Shown here one piece after another: positions 45,873 through 57,515 of a stretch of DNA of 64,000 nt. The notes below the pieces were generated by a model. It was not told where the DNA came from. It ran no database searches and saw nothing but the letters and a program-made list of their open reading frames with translations. A program made the translations under genes and the position numbers. The DNA lies in the NCBI GenBank assembly GCA_032717465.1, contig CM064715.1, forward strand, positions 35,866,546 through 35,930,545, read 5' to 3'. This DNA is from Coenobita brevimanus. Lineage: Eukaryota; Arthropoda; Malacostraca; Decapoda; Coenobitidae. The first letter of the stretch is position 1, and every line of letters begins with the position of its first letter.

Positions 45873-46203
45873 GAAGTGGCGGTCTTAGGAGGCTCACGTA
45901 ATCCAGACCAGATGTGGCGGCGTCGGGGCCGGTGGTGGGTTGTGAGGGCAGATGTTGGTTCAGTGCAGGTGTAGAGCTGTTGAGTTGCAAATGCAGAGAA
46001 TGGCGGTGGGCAGACAGTTGGCAGACAGTGATAAGTGGAACCGTGGGGGCAGGATTTATGATGCGTTCGGAACAGGTGCCGGGAACAGGTGCAACAGGTG
46101 CGTAGGACGGCGATGGTGACACTCGCGGGCAGGAAGAAGGTGTGTGGGTGGGGTTGTTTGAGAGGTGAGCACTGGTGAGAAAAATTGGACACCCGGAAAG
46201 CAC
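45709..46203 (-). pseudogene. Errantivirus copy A 5' coding remnant (gag position)
   Basis: A 164-codon Ser/Pro/Thr-rich frame fills the gag position. Between the primer-binding site and the protease there are only about 450 bp, too little for a full gag of several hundred codons. No capsid motif and no clear CCHC zinc knuckle are seen. Gag therefore appears to be largely deleted or unrecognisably diverged, in both copies. Confidence 0.5.
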
Positions 46204-46314
46204 AGCCGGTTATTTCACCACTAGAGGCACTGAGGAGGGGTGAGGCTGTGAGATGTGAGACGTCGTGTATCTGTTGGTGTCACTAAAAATTGTAGGAGGC
46301 GGTCAGAATCTGAT

Positions 46315-46337
46315 GGTTCGAAACACCGCTGCTCCCA
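46315..46337 (-). promoter_or_regulatory. Primer-binding site, errantivirus copy A
   Basis: Minus strand TGGGAGCAGCGG (copy B: TGGTAGCAGCGG), two bases inside the 5' LTR. The nine bases TGGTAGCAG of copy B match what an initiator-Met-type tRNA end (CTGCTACCA) would pair with; copy A has one change. Confidence 0.65.
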
Positions 46338-46339
46338 AA

Positions 46340-46585
46340 TGTAACTTGGAATACTTTGGTGAAAGAAACTCCGTGTACAAACAGCTAGATAAGGAGTTTA
46401 TTACGAGCTCACAATAAAATAGTCTGCCCGTCTTGGCTGTCTGCTATGAACTGACGCAATAACGCCTTCGCCCAGGCTTGGGCTCTGGGAAAGTGTGCTA
46501 GGTCAGCAAGTTTAGTGGGGGCATGTATGCACTGGGGGGGGGGACATATATACATCGGGGGTAGACATATTGTGCAGGGGGTACA
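46340..46585 (-). mobile_element. Errantivirus-like copy A, 5' LTR
   Basis: 246 bp with TGTAAC...GTACA termini on the plus strand. The right edge is followed by the AGTA duplication (46586-46589). Confidence 0.9.
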
Positions 46586-47705
46586 AGTAAAAGTCTTAGA
46601 CGATTCCTGAATACTATCTTGATGCTTATAAAAGGCGAGAAGCCATGCCAAACAATTCAGGTCATTGTTCCTTTTCATTGTTGCAGGTTAGTGCCCGAGC
46701 TCTCACCCCCCCCCCCTTTTCTCTCCCTCGTGTGTTAAGTCATCATATATGTTCGTGGGGTAAACTAGTGATATTTTCCCTTGATCCTTCTTGTGCTGCA
46801 TAACGAGATCATCGCTCCTTTTCATTGTTGCAGACGAGAGTTATGGTGGGTCGTGGCTCGCATCCCAAGGATTCGAGCGTTCTAGCCGAGGCCTAACCTC
46901 TAACACACTAAATCACCCCCCCCCCCCTTAGTTCATGGAATCAAAGTAAATATTGGCTGGTCCATTTGTCCATTTGATTACGGTCCTTGTGATTACTGGT
47001 GCTTTTGATTGTGTCTAGTATACCGGTATATAAGATTCTTCATGTATTTATTCTTAGAGAATATTCTTTGATGATAATCTTTAAGTTCCTTCCCGACGAG
47101 TCCGTCAGAGACCACGGGACTATATCCATGAGTATTAGTATTATTGGAATATTAATCTAGTGTGTAAATATACATATTTCTGGAGTTATACTGTAAATCC
47201 TCATTACTGAATATTAATTTAGTTCATGAAGATTCATGATTCTAAAAAGTGTAACAGTATTCTTTGAATATTCAGTTTGAGAAGATTCATATTTCTGTTG
47301 ATATAGATCCTCATTATATTTCGTTTGGTATCATATCCAGTTTGAAGAGTAATCTGTATCTCAGTATTATTCTTAATACTTAGTAAATCTTAGGTTCCGT
47401 CATATCGAGTTTGAATTTTGCTATCCTTTAAGGAGTAGTAAAGACGAGGTTGAGTGGCCCACAAGGTGTGCTAATATCTAACTACTCATGCCCTCTCTAA
47501 TAAGATCACGCTACTTCATTTCCCATAAATTCTTTAATAACATCACGTTGCCCATTCTCCATAATCGCTAAAATTCTCGGTGTTACACTGGAGGTACCTA
47601 AATTCTGATCATTACACTTGTGACTAATCCACAGCATCATATTGGTGGCGTGTCAAAATTTTTCGTTATTACACTGGTGGCAGTATTCAAATTTTATACA
47701 TTACA
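46586..47705 (+). mobile_element. LTR2 of element X, right part (recombinant)
   Basis: Continues LTR2 after the insertion. Up to about 47407 it shares variants with LTR3: absence of the 175-bp segment, AGTATTCTTT, GAGTAATCTG, GTTCCGTC and TATCGAG. From about 47461 it mostly follows LTR1: CCCACAAGG, CATGCCCTC, AATAACATCACG and no extra primer-site echo. TATA box at 46627, now only about 40 bp from the errantivirus end. Confidence 0.85.
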
Positions 47706-48953
47706 CTGGTGGCAGCGGTGGGATAAGATACTGTCGTGGGATAAGATATCGTTGTGGGATAAGACATTATTGTAGTATAAGAGATTGTGTGACAGAATCC
47801 CTCAATAACAGTACACTGGAAGCCCACTTAATTTCTCGATATTTCTAGAATTAATGATCTTAAAAGCTCCTGGAGGACTGGCAAAATTATACTTCACCGA
47901 GAACAGAATGAATACTGAGACGGAGACACAGCTTATGTATTTTGTGGCTTTGTCTAGTGGAAGGAGTAGTAAGGTGGAAGATGAGTTGTTTATGGACCTT
48001 AGAGGTCAAATGTCAAGAAGGACGAGTGTAGCTCAGTGGACCATGATAGCCGATTCGTTAGGGTCTTCCCCCTCAAAATAAAACAATCCACACACATCAC
48101 GCCATCGTGTAGTGGAAGTGTTGCTGGACAGAGGTGTGTACGTGGCAGAGGATGTGTTCATGGGGAAGACAATACAGGGAGCCGTGGGATGGGTGAGGCC
48201 CTGTTGCGGAGAAGAGTGGCCCTTGGGACCCCTGGAGGGGGCCTTTGAACCTGATCCGGTGGATGAATAGTTGCCATCCCATGAGAGATGCCCTCCTCGG
48301 AGACTTCTTGAGATGTGTTGGGTGTTAAGCTGGTTATGGCAGTATTAAGTAGAGATGGATAGGGAAATGTGTGTGTGGGTTGGACTGTCTGATTACTGAC
48401 TGAGTTCATAGGAGTTTGGGTTATGGGCACAGCCCAGTTCAGTGGAAATATTTGATTGCATTAATTCGAGGGGCAGTGTACGTCTACCTCTCAACTTAGA
48501 GTCAACACGGTCTCGGATGAAACAGTGACTTCAGGACCTGAAAGGGGCTCATCATTTACTAGGTGGAGAGCTGGAAGCTTAAAAATGAATGAATGGGAGT
48601 GTAAATATGATTAGTTAATAGGTTGTATGAATGGGAAGCACCCCTGGGGGGATCCTGGCAGCGAGAGTTCTGGTCTGTCCAGGTGAGACGACCATGTTGC
48701 CACCCAGGCAGGAGGTTGGCTGGGGGCACATATATCCACTGAATTTCGAGTGTTTATCGCGACAAGGAAGCGACCTCCTGGGGTACGCAGTGTACTACGT
48801 GGACCGACAGGTGCCACTTATTGGAGTCGTGTTCACAGTCAAATTTGGTAAGTTCGTCCAATCTGCACACACGTCCCTAGGAAATGTAGATGAATTATTT
48901 GAATGTTGGCTTCCGATGTGTTTTTTTTTTTTTTTTTCCGGAGGAAGGACCCG
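47706..48953 (+). mobile_element. Element X internal region, copy 2
   Basis: 1248 bp, the same length as copy 1 and nearly identical. Primer-binding site at 47707-47724, purine tract before LTR3 (GGAGGAAGGA). The three short frames of copy 1 recur (47854-48081, about 48082-48270, from 48631). No pol. Confidence 0.8.
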
Positions 48954-49600
48954 TGTAGTGCCATAATTTTAAGTATTAGTGTAAGTTAGTATAAGCTAAT
49001 ACTGTAAGTGTAATCTTAAGCTTATGTATGGTTGTAGGTATAACTCATGATTTAACCGTTAAGTTCTATATTAAAGTTTAGTCTTGGTTGATATTCATAA
49101 TGTGAACATGATTGTGATACTGATAGTACTGAGTCATGTATTGATGTGAATATGATTAATTATGATACATATGGACCAACTCTTCCCCAACAAAGACGTA
49201 TAACCGCGGAAATTTTAGCAGAGATTAAAAATCGCGAGTGTCTTCCTTTACTTTCTGGTCTAGAGATGTACCTACTGAAGTTAATAGATTTCCCCTTTTG
49301 AACTATGCAATGGTGACTGAGAGTTGACTGAAGTAAGAATATTGAAGATTGTCATTTGTGAAGCGCGAAATTCATGCTATTGATTCGGGGTTACAGTCAC
49401 GTAGGCATATGTAACTGACATGGGTAATAACATTGTTCAAACTCATAACTGGTTTGCCTTCATTATGACTAAAGTTCCTCTACATTTATTACAAAAGTTT
49501 CAACATCGTAAGTCATTTATCTACGTATTTTGAGTGCAAACGTATATCTCATATTCTTTGGAAGATATAGTAGAAACAAAATATTACAAAGTAATCAGTA
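48954..49600 (+). mobile_element. LTR3 of element X, left part
   Basis: Starts TGTAGTGCC. Nearly identical to 38037-38683. It ends at the AGTA (49597-49600) that precedes errantivirus copy B. Confidence 0.9.
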
Positions 49601-49840
49601 TGTAACTTGCAATACTTTGGTGATAGAAACTCCGTGTACAAACAGCTAGATAAGGAGTTTATTACGAGCTCACAATAAAATAGTCTGCCTGTCTTGGCTG
49701 ATTAACTGACGCAATAACTCCTTAGCCCAGGCTTGGGCTCTGGGAAAGCATGCTAGGTCAGCAAGTTTAGTGGGGGCATGTATGCATTGGGGGGGGGGAC
49801 ATATATACATCGGGGGTAGACATATTGTGGAGGGGGTACA
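49601..49840 (-). mobile_element. Errantivirus-like copy B, 3' LTR
   Basis: 240 bp, TGTAAC...GTACA. Small deletion near 49700 relative to copy A (the TCTGCTA segment). Confidence 0.9.
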
Positions 49841-50291
49841 CTACTCCCCCGGGTAGCTGAGATGGGGTCTCCTGACACCAGGAGTTATATGGTGTTTGAT
49901 TATAGGATTAAGGCAAGGTCGGGGAGGTTTGTACAAGGGATAAGTATGATACAGGGGCAGTAGGGGAGACATGGCCATGGTGAGGGGAGGGAATTAGAAG
50001 GATATATACATATAAGATATACAAGGATTAATAGGTATGTGTCCAGTAAGGGTCGAAAGGTATACATAGATATAATGGGGAGTATACAATAATAGTTTGA
50101 TACATGATAAACAAGGAGTAGATATGAGAGTTCTATGGTTGTTCTTCATTCATTTTTTTTTTTTTTTTCTGGAGGATACACTGTCACTCAGGAATGCATT
50201 AAAGAAATACCATCATTTTCTAGTAGGCAGAGTTCGGCTCACAGTTTGGATAATTGTCAGATGGCATTGGTAGTCACTGAATGTGAGGGCA

Positions 50292-51980
50292 CTAAGTACG
50301 GGGAGTTTCTACGTCGTGTGTAGGGCGTACTATGCCTGTAGCGACTCTGATTCCCTGGAGTCGGCGTTCCATTTTTCTGACACAACAATGCACTGCACAT
50401 ATGATGAGTAGAAAACCTATGAAAGCGATAACCACAGGGGAAACACAACTGTTGGATGAACCCATGAACGGCTGAAGGCTAGAGAAAATTGATCCATAAT
50501 GAAATCACTGTCATTGAGGAATGTTAGCATGCGCAAGTTAGGGGAGGTAATGGTAATGTTGGCAGATGGTAGGGTGGAAGGCATGTCGATTGGTTGAAAG
50601 ATGTCATAGGAGTGTTTACGGACAGCTTGGTGATAGCGAGTGGCGTAAGTGATGACGGACTCTGATTTGACGGTACAATAGTCTGGTGCTTTGTAGAGAC
50701 CACTAGCGGGGACGGATCGAACCAAAGAACCAGGACACATGATTGTGACAGAGATGGGAACAGCAAAGAAGAAGTACTGGACATGGTTGAGGTGAGCATG
50801 GTGGACCGGGAGGTCAGGAGCTGGGACAAAAGAACAGGCCGAGTAGACGGAATGGTTGCGAACTAAAGCAGACTCACAGGGTGTACTGCTAGGGAAGATA
50901 GTGAAAAGGTGGGCAGCACAGAGACGAGAGGTCGGAGTAAGGGAGGAACATTTCTGGAGGTCTGTGGAAGAAAGGAAGGCAACTGAAAGATGATCATGGG
51001 AGAGGAGGAAATATTCTGAAGGAACAGATACTTGTAACAAGGAGTTGTTGAGGCAGAAAGGGAAGGGAATGATGTGGAAAAGGTTAAAGGTTATGGCAGA
51101 ACGGAGAGGAATATGGACGACGACGTATGTGGTGAGAAGAGTGGCCTTGAGAACAGGATAATAGTATTCGAGGGAGGAGTAGGGGAGGACTGGGGATAGA
51201 CCGAAGGTGGAGTGAGCCCATTCCAGGACAGAACGGAGAGCTGAGACAGGTACTAAGTCGGCAGTGACACGTCCATTTATAGCATTGACCAGGATACGAA
51301 CCAAGGTAGAGACTTGAGACAGGAGAGAGTCAATGGCCAGTTGGAGATTATCAATGTTGAGTTTGAGGTAGAAGAACTGAGAGATAACGTTGAGATCTGA
51401 AAGGTGGCGTTGTAAGATATCGGTGAAATTGTTTAGAGTGGACGTGACTTCATTGAGGTGGGTCGTGAGCTTCTGTAACATAGTGTGTTGGATTTTAATG
51501 ACTCGGCGTTGGGATTCTGGAGCTGAAGCTAAATGAGTGAGATCAGATTTGAAGCCAGAAATGTCACGGGCTGTAGCAACGCCAAACAAGCCACTCAGAA
51601 TCTCACCACCGAAGTCGAAGAGACCTCGTTTCACACGAGAACGACCAACGGGTGTCTGAATGGAAAATGTGTCATTGAGCTCAGTGAATCTGTTACTTAT
51701 GTATTGCAATTGCCAGGAGAGTGGTAGGAAAAGGTTATAGAGATACTCATTTGGGTTGTGTCCCCATGATGGCCGTGAGATGGTTCTTGATTCCGTGGAG
51801 CTGGTGCGCGTAGGCAGGTAGGGCAATGGCTACGTCGGCCAGGGGCGCAAGATCATAGCGCAAGGAGACTAGTACCTCGCCACCTGAGCCGACCAAGGCC
51901 CCGGGACGTACTCCACCATCGTCCTGACCTGACCCAGACCCCAGGACGGTCAGCACTGCCAGCAGGGAGATCGCTAACAT
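50292..51980 (-). pseudogene. env: Errantivirus copy B env, same three-frame structure
   Basis: Leader piece 51980-51747, main piece 51826-50417 (469 codons, one fewer than copy A because of a 3-bp loss in the SSATP segment) and anchor/tail frame 50465-50292. The RVKR cleavage site and the following glycine-rich hydrophobic stretch are conserved. Breaks fall at the same places as in copy A. Substitutions include S to G after ARDI, L to P before ESQRR, and R to C in the FPF segment. No additional stop is seen inside the main piece. Confidence 0.85.
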
Positions 51981-52004
51981 CGTACCTAGAAAATCAGGGT
52001 AGAG

Positions 52005-54796
52005 TTAATGGGGGAGGTCTTGAAGAGGTTGATGGGCAGAGTGCAGTTTGGACCAATATTGATTGGTTGATGAATGAGCAGGTGGAGGTGGAGATGAAGG
52101 AGACTGAGGGATAGGTGGAGACAAAGTAGACTGAGGGATGTGTGGAGGGGAAGAGGGGGCAGGAGGTTGTGTAAGTGACTCTTCCAACACGAGGCCACGG
52201 GGTGCTTGCTTTAAGTCATCGACGTGGACCCATCTGGTGTCCTTAGTGGACAGGTCCTGGAGGTGAAATTTGTTGCCTTGTTGAGTGAGGACGCGGTGGG
52301 GCCCTGTAAATTTGTCATCCAACTTAGAGGAACACGTATGGGAATGAGCAAAGGCAAGATCGCCTACAGTGATAGTGATAGGAGAGGCGGATTTATGTTG
52401 GCACTGCAGCATGTCCTCCTGAGAGGAAGCCAAAGTAGATTGGACATACTGGTGGATTGTCTGGAAGTTGGCCAATTTTAGTTTAACATAATCATCCAGG
52501 TTGTAGATGGGTTCTGGCTTTGAGAATAAGAGTGTGGGAGGTCCTTGTCAAAACCAAAGAGGACGAAGAAGGGAGATTCAGCAATGGATGCATTGATGGA
52601 GCTATTGATTGAGGATGCCACTTGGGGAATCCAGTCATCCCAGGACGAACTATGGGAGCCTAGATGTCTAAGGCACTCTAAGATTTTTCGGTTGTGGCGT
52701 TCTACAAGGCCATTGGAAGCCGGATGGTTAGGCACGACATTGCACTTACTGATATGAAAGTGGCGACAGATCTCATCTAGAAGGCTATTGTTGAACTCCG
52801 TACCATTGTCAGTAAGAATGGTATGAGGGGTACTGAACGGGCAAATTACGTGATCTACAAAGGCACGTGCAACGCTCTTCGCAGTCTTGTCGGAGAGGGG
52901 TACGAGGACACAGTAACGGGAGAAGTGGTTGACAGCTATGAACAAGTACTCAGCGCCGGATTCCGTGAGAGGTAGTTTTAGGAGATCGATTGAGACAGTT
53001 TCCCATGGTCGTGACGGGATTGGGTATTGTAAGAGAGGTGCTGGTAAGCCAGTTGATCCTTTGTGGCGGTGGCAGGAGAGGCAAGAGTCACAGTGGGCAT
53101 TGATATCGTGGCGCATGGTTGGCCAATAGTATTTGAGACGTGCATGGCGCAAGCATCGGTCTTTACCTGGATGGGAAGCTTCAGGGGTATTATGAACAAT
53201 GTGAAGAACCTTTGGTATCAGGGCAGTGGGGACAACAAGTTGGCGTACTTCGCGATTGGGCATATCTTTGCCTGTTAGTAGTGTTTTCCTGTACAAGAGA
53301 TCATCATCTAGCATGAACTCATCTAGTGATACTGGCAGAGTAGGTAAGGTCGAGGCATCGCCAGAGTCTAGGAAATAAATGACCTTGGACCATATGGGGT
53401 CTTGGCGCTGAAAGTTTCGAACAACGTCTGATGTTAGTGTAGTGTTTTCAGTTACTTCGGGATGCAGTGATGTTATAGCTGCTGCTACGTGACGTGAGAG
53501 TGCGTCTGCGACTACATTCAACTTGCCTGGTACATACTGAAAAGTGGGATTAAAGTCCTGGATGATGACGGACCATCCAGCTAGCCTACCTGTTAGGTTG
53601 CGGTTCTTGAACAAATCACATAGTGGAAGGTGGTCTGTTTGGATATGTGCTGGATAACCATAGACTATATCTCTGAAATGTTTCAAGGACCAGACTACCG
53701 CTAGCGCTTCGAGATCTGTGACACTGTAGTTACGTTCAGCGGTTGTATGGGTGTGACTAGCATACACTATTACGCGCTTCCTTGATGCTTCATCGAGTTG
53801 CATCAAAACGGCACCAAGTCCAGTGCCTGAGGCGTCTGTGCAGAGAAGGAAGGGTGTGGTATAATCAGGGAATGCTAGAACATGGGCATTTACAAGAGCT
53901 GTCTTTAGCTTTTGGAAAGCCTGTGACTGGTCGTTAGTCCAAACAAAGGGCACATTCTGCTTGAGTAAGTGGGTCAGAGGAGTGGCGATCTTTGCGTAGT
54001 CTTTAATGAATCTACGATAATAGCCACTGAGGCCCAGGAAACTTCGTACAGCTTCGGTAGTGGTAGGTTCTGGGAAGTTAATAATCGCCTTAGTTTTATC
54101 CTCATTAGCATGAATGCCTTGTGCATCTATGACATGGCCTAGGAATTTGATTTTCTTTCGCAGGAAGTCACATTTACTGAGATTAATTTTCAGGCCTGTG
54201 AGCTGGAGGCGTTCAAAGACTTGCCTGAGCTTTGTGAAATGGTCAGGGATGGATTTACTCACAACAATGATATCATCTAGGTAAGCAAAAAGAGAGTGTC
54301 CCATCATACCGCTGAAGACTGAATGGATAAGTCGCATGAACATGGAAGGAGCATTTCTCAGACCAAAAGGGAGTCTCTTAAACTGAAAATGTCCGGAAGG
54401 GGTGCTAAAGGCTGTAACTGGGCGAGAGGATTCTTCCATTTCGACCTGCCAGTACCCGCTGAGGAGGGCTAAAGATGAAAAGACTACGTTGTTTTCACCA
54501 AGGGATTCTAGCAAATCAGTGAGGACGGGTAACGGGAAACGGTCTGGAATGGTGACAGAATTGACCTTACGATAGTCGACTACTGGTCTGAAGTTGCCGT
54601 CCTTCTTTGGTACTAAGAAAAGTGGGCTGTTCCATGGACTGATGGAGGGCTCAATAATGTCCTGGTCTAACATGTTCTGTACCATTTGATCTGTCTGCTT
54701 TCTTTGGCTGTGAGGAAATCGATACGCTGGTATGTAAATCGGCTGAGTTCTTGGTAGTAGTTCAATCGTATGTTTGACAAGGTCTGTTCTACCCAT
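52005..54796 (-). pseudogene. pol: Errantivirus copy B reverse transcriptase, RNase H and integrase
   Basis: The 781-codon frame 54823-52478 runs from RT (TDLVKHTIELLP just inside the transposon boundary) through YLDDIIV (residues 181-184), RNase H (CTDASGTGLGAVL), the integrase zinc-binding region (H...H, CDSCLSC) and the D,D,E core (SIDLL, TDNGTEF, VERHNR). Two defects are specific to this copy: RT motif A reads SLALLSGYWQ where copy A has SLDLL, so a catalytic aspartate is lost; and a 4-bp loss near 52530 shifts the frame, leaving the integrase C-terminus in a separate frame (52475-52005). This is otherwise the most intact pol in the window. Confidence 0.9.
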
Positions 54797-55664
54797 AGAG
54801 GTAGGAGTAGGTAGAGGCGGCATAAGGGATTAACCACGGGTAGGTCAGAGTGAGGCCGACAGACCTGACTCGACCAACATGGCGGCAACCCCTTTGACAG
54901 CTGTCTGACTTGGTTCCGCTGACCAGGTGCGAGTGTTTTCTTAGTTGCAAACAGAAAAAATGAGGAAGAAAGTAATTTATGAATGGAAGGAGAAAAGAAA
55001 GTAGTTAATGAATGAAAAAAAAGGAAGCATTTAAGAACATATGGAAGGATATGAAGGATGGAAGACAGATAGATGATTTAAGATAATATATATCAGCACA
55101 TTATGAAAAAAGTTTATATCTATTATTCTAAATAATATTCAGCTTGACTTTACTAACTCCAGTCATATACATAATGTACACTGACAAATTATAATTCACT
55201 CTAAAGATACTCACCGGTGAAATGTAATGGATGGGTCAGATTTCTTATCTCCTCTTTCATTACACCCAAATGCGGCACAGGTGGTGGGCATTTTTGGAGA
55301 CTTGGGTTATTTGATGGTGAGTTACAACTTAGGACAGAACGTCTCACACCCACAGCTGAACTACAACTAAAACCAGAGGTAGAATGAAGTCTACTTTGTT
55401 TCTGGCATTCTCCCTGAAGAATACCAGGTGGACACACAGCTGGAGGTATTAAAGGCTTAATAATCTCATGGCCACATCCACGGAGGTAGGATTAGGACTC
55501 TTACGTCTATGGGCACAGCCATAGAGGTAGGAGTGCAAAGCAATCTTCTTCGTCAAGTAGGTGTTGCCATGACCTCTTGACTTGACCAATATGGCCGTTT
55601 GACAGTTCTCTGGCTTCACCGGAGCCTTCTCACGCCGACTCTACCCTAATCCTACCTCTATGGC
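54797..55664. mobile_element. Terminal-inverted-repeat element in errantivirus copy B
   Basis: 868 bp, at the identical site to the copy A element, with the same TCTACCCAT flanks (54788-54796, 55665-55673) and the same ends. It was present before the copies were duplicated. Confidence 0.75.
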
Positions 55665-55673
55665 TCTACCCAT

Positions 55674-56801
55674 CGGTTCACCGGGTAAGGCAACCACGTT
55701 TCTGTACGAGGTCAGAAGGCCGAGGAGTTGAGGCGTATTTTCTGGGAAATCCGTGCAAGTGAGAAGTGAGAGCATATCGGGTGAATATGTCGGCGCAGAT
55801 CCCGTAGAGTTAATAGTACATACCCCGATTGGCGTACTATCATCAGTCTGAATAGTAGGAATTGAGGAATACTGGCACACCTTTACGACCGCTGGGTATA
55901 CTAGGAAGTCTCCAATCTTTACACCACTTTTAGGTTTTAGTGGAGCATTTGTGACATTGAGCAAGTACAGGTAGCATAAACTGTCCTCTCAGACTGTACA
56001 CCATGCTGACTCATAAGTCAAGCCATTCACACAACACGTCTCAGGTAGTGTTAGTACATCCACTCCTTCTTTCGCACCGGCAACACAAACAGAGACTTTG
56101 GTGAACTCATGCGGTAACAAAATTGTGCACGTATTCGTTACTGCATATTTCGTCTCTGCGTGTTGGAGATCATTCACACTGTGTGAAGTAGGTAATTGAG
56201 ACATGTCTGAGTCAGTGATAGTGTTGTCGGGAGAGGAGGTAAGAGCCATGTCCGAAGGCTGAGATGATGTATCAGTAGACACTGAGGAATTTATGTCCTT
56301 GCTCACAGTCAGTAAAGGAATGAGCTCTGTATTCTCAGATGATGATAGTGGTGGTTTGGGCTGGGTTGGACTTTTTGGTAGTGATAGGGACAGAGGTAAT
56401 TGAAGGACTTATTTGATCGTAAGAACAGGACGGGGACATTCCATACTGTAAACCGGGAATCCAGAAATGTCTATACTACCACAAGCAGGTAATAACGCAA
56501 TGGAGTGTTGTGCCATGGTGGAGAAACCAATAAGGGCATCTGCAGGATACTGCAAGTCATTAGTGACATGAAATTCAATTGGGATAGGGGGCAAATCTCC
56601 GTGTAGTTTGACTTCAAGGGTGACTCTTCCCTTAACCTTAAACTCTGAGCCTTCGACACCACATAGGCGAATGTCTGGTGGTTCTAGGAAACTGACGTGG
56701 TTGTGATGTAGTTGGAGAAGATGTAAGGAATTGTCGGGGCGGGGTGGCGGTGGAGAGACAGCTGGGCGGAGAGGAGAGTGGCTGCGATGAGTCACCGGCA
56801 C
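55674..56801 (-). pseudogene. pol: Errantivirus copy B protease and linker, with nonsense codon
   Basis: The protease frame 56801-56409 is the same as in copy A. The linker is split by TGA near 55987 (copy A has TTA, leucine) into 56306-55989 and 55964-55641. Sequence is otherwise close to copy A. Confidence 0.65.
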
Positions 56802-57132
56802 GAAGTGGCGGTCTTAGGAGGCTCACGTAATCCAGACCAGATGTGGCGGCGTCGGGGCCGGTGGTGGGTTGTGAGGGCAGATGTTGGTTCAGTGCAGGTG
56901 TAGAGCTGTTGAGTTGCAAATGCAGAGAATGGCGGTGGGCAGACAGTGGGCAGACAGTGATAAGTGGCACCGTGGGGGCAGGATTTATGATGAGTTCGGA
57001 ACAGGTGCCGGGAACAGGTGCAACAGGTGCGCAGGACGGCGATGGTGACACTCGCGGGCAGGAATAAGGTGTGTGGGTGGGGTTGTTTGAGAGGTGAGCA
57101 CTGGTGAGAAAAATTGGACACCCGGAAAGCAC
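56638..57132 (-). pseudogene. Errantivirus copy B 5' coding remnant (gag position)
   Basis: 164 codons, Ser/Pro-rich, the same as copy A with a few substitutions. No capsid or zinc-knuckle motif. Confidence 0.5.
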
Positions 57133-57243
57133 AGCCGGTTATTACACCACTAGAGGCACTGAGGAGGGGTGAGGCTGTGAGATGCGAGACGTCGTGTATC
57201 TGTTGGTGTCACTAAAAATTGTAGGAGGCGGTCAGAATCTGAT

Positions 57244-57266
57244 GGTTCGAAACACCGCTGCTACCA
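57244..57266 (-). promoter_or_regulatory. Primer-binding site, errantivirus copy B
   Basis: Minus strand TGGTAGCAGCGG, two bases inside the LTR. See copy A. Confidence 0.65.
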
Positions 57267-57268
57267 AA

Positions 57269-57515
57269 TGTAACTTGGAATACTTTGGTGATAGAAACTC
57301 CGTGTACAAACAGCTAGATAAGGAGTTTATTACGAGCTCACAATAAAATAGTCTGCCCGTCTTGGCTGTCTGCTATGAACTGACGCAATAACGCCTTCGC
57401 CCAGGCTTGGGCTCTGGGAAAGCGTGCTAGGTCAGCAAGTTTAGTGGGGGCATGTATGCATTGGGGGGGGGGGACATATATACATCGGGGGTAGACATAT
57501 TGTGCAGGGGGTACA
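57269..57515 (-). mobile_element. Errantivirus-like copy B, 5' LTR
   Basis: 247 bp, TGTAAC...GTACA, followed by AGTA at 57516-57519. Confidence 0.9.

Noticed and set aside
46340..49840. A single 3.5-kb LTR of the errantivirus
   Set aside because: The 245-bp repeats at both of its ends have TG...CA termini with a primer site and purine tract just inside; the 3 kb between belongs to element X, which occurs uninterrupted around 34.85-38.04 kb.
38684..57515. Two independent errantivirus insertions
   Set aside because: Same site, same AGTA duplication, same inserted transposon, same env breaks and duplicated surrounding X sequence make independent events very unlikely.
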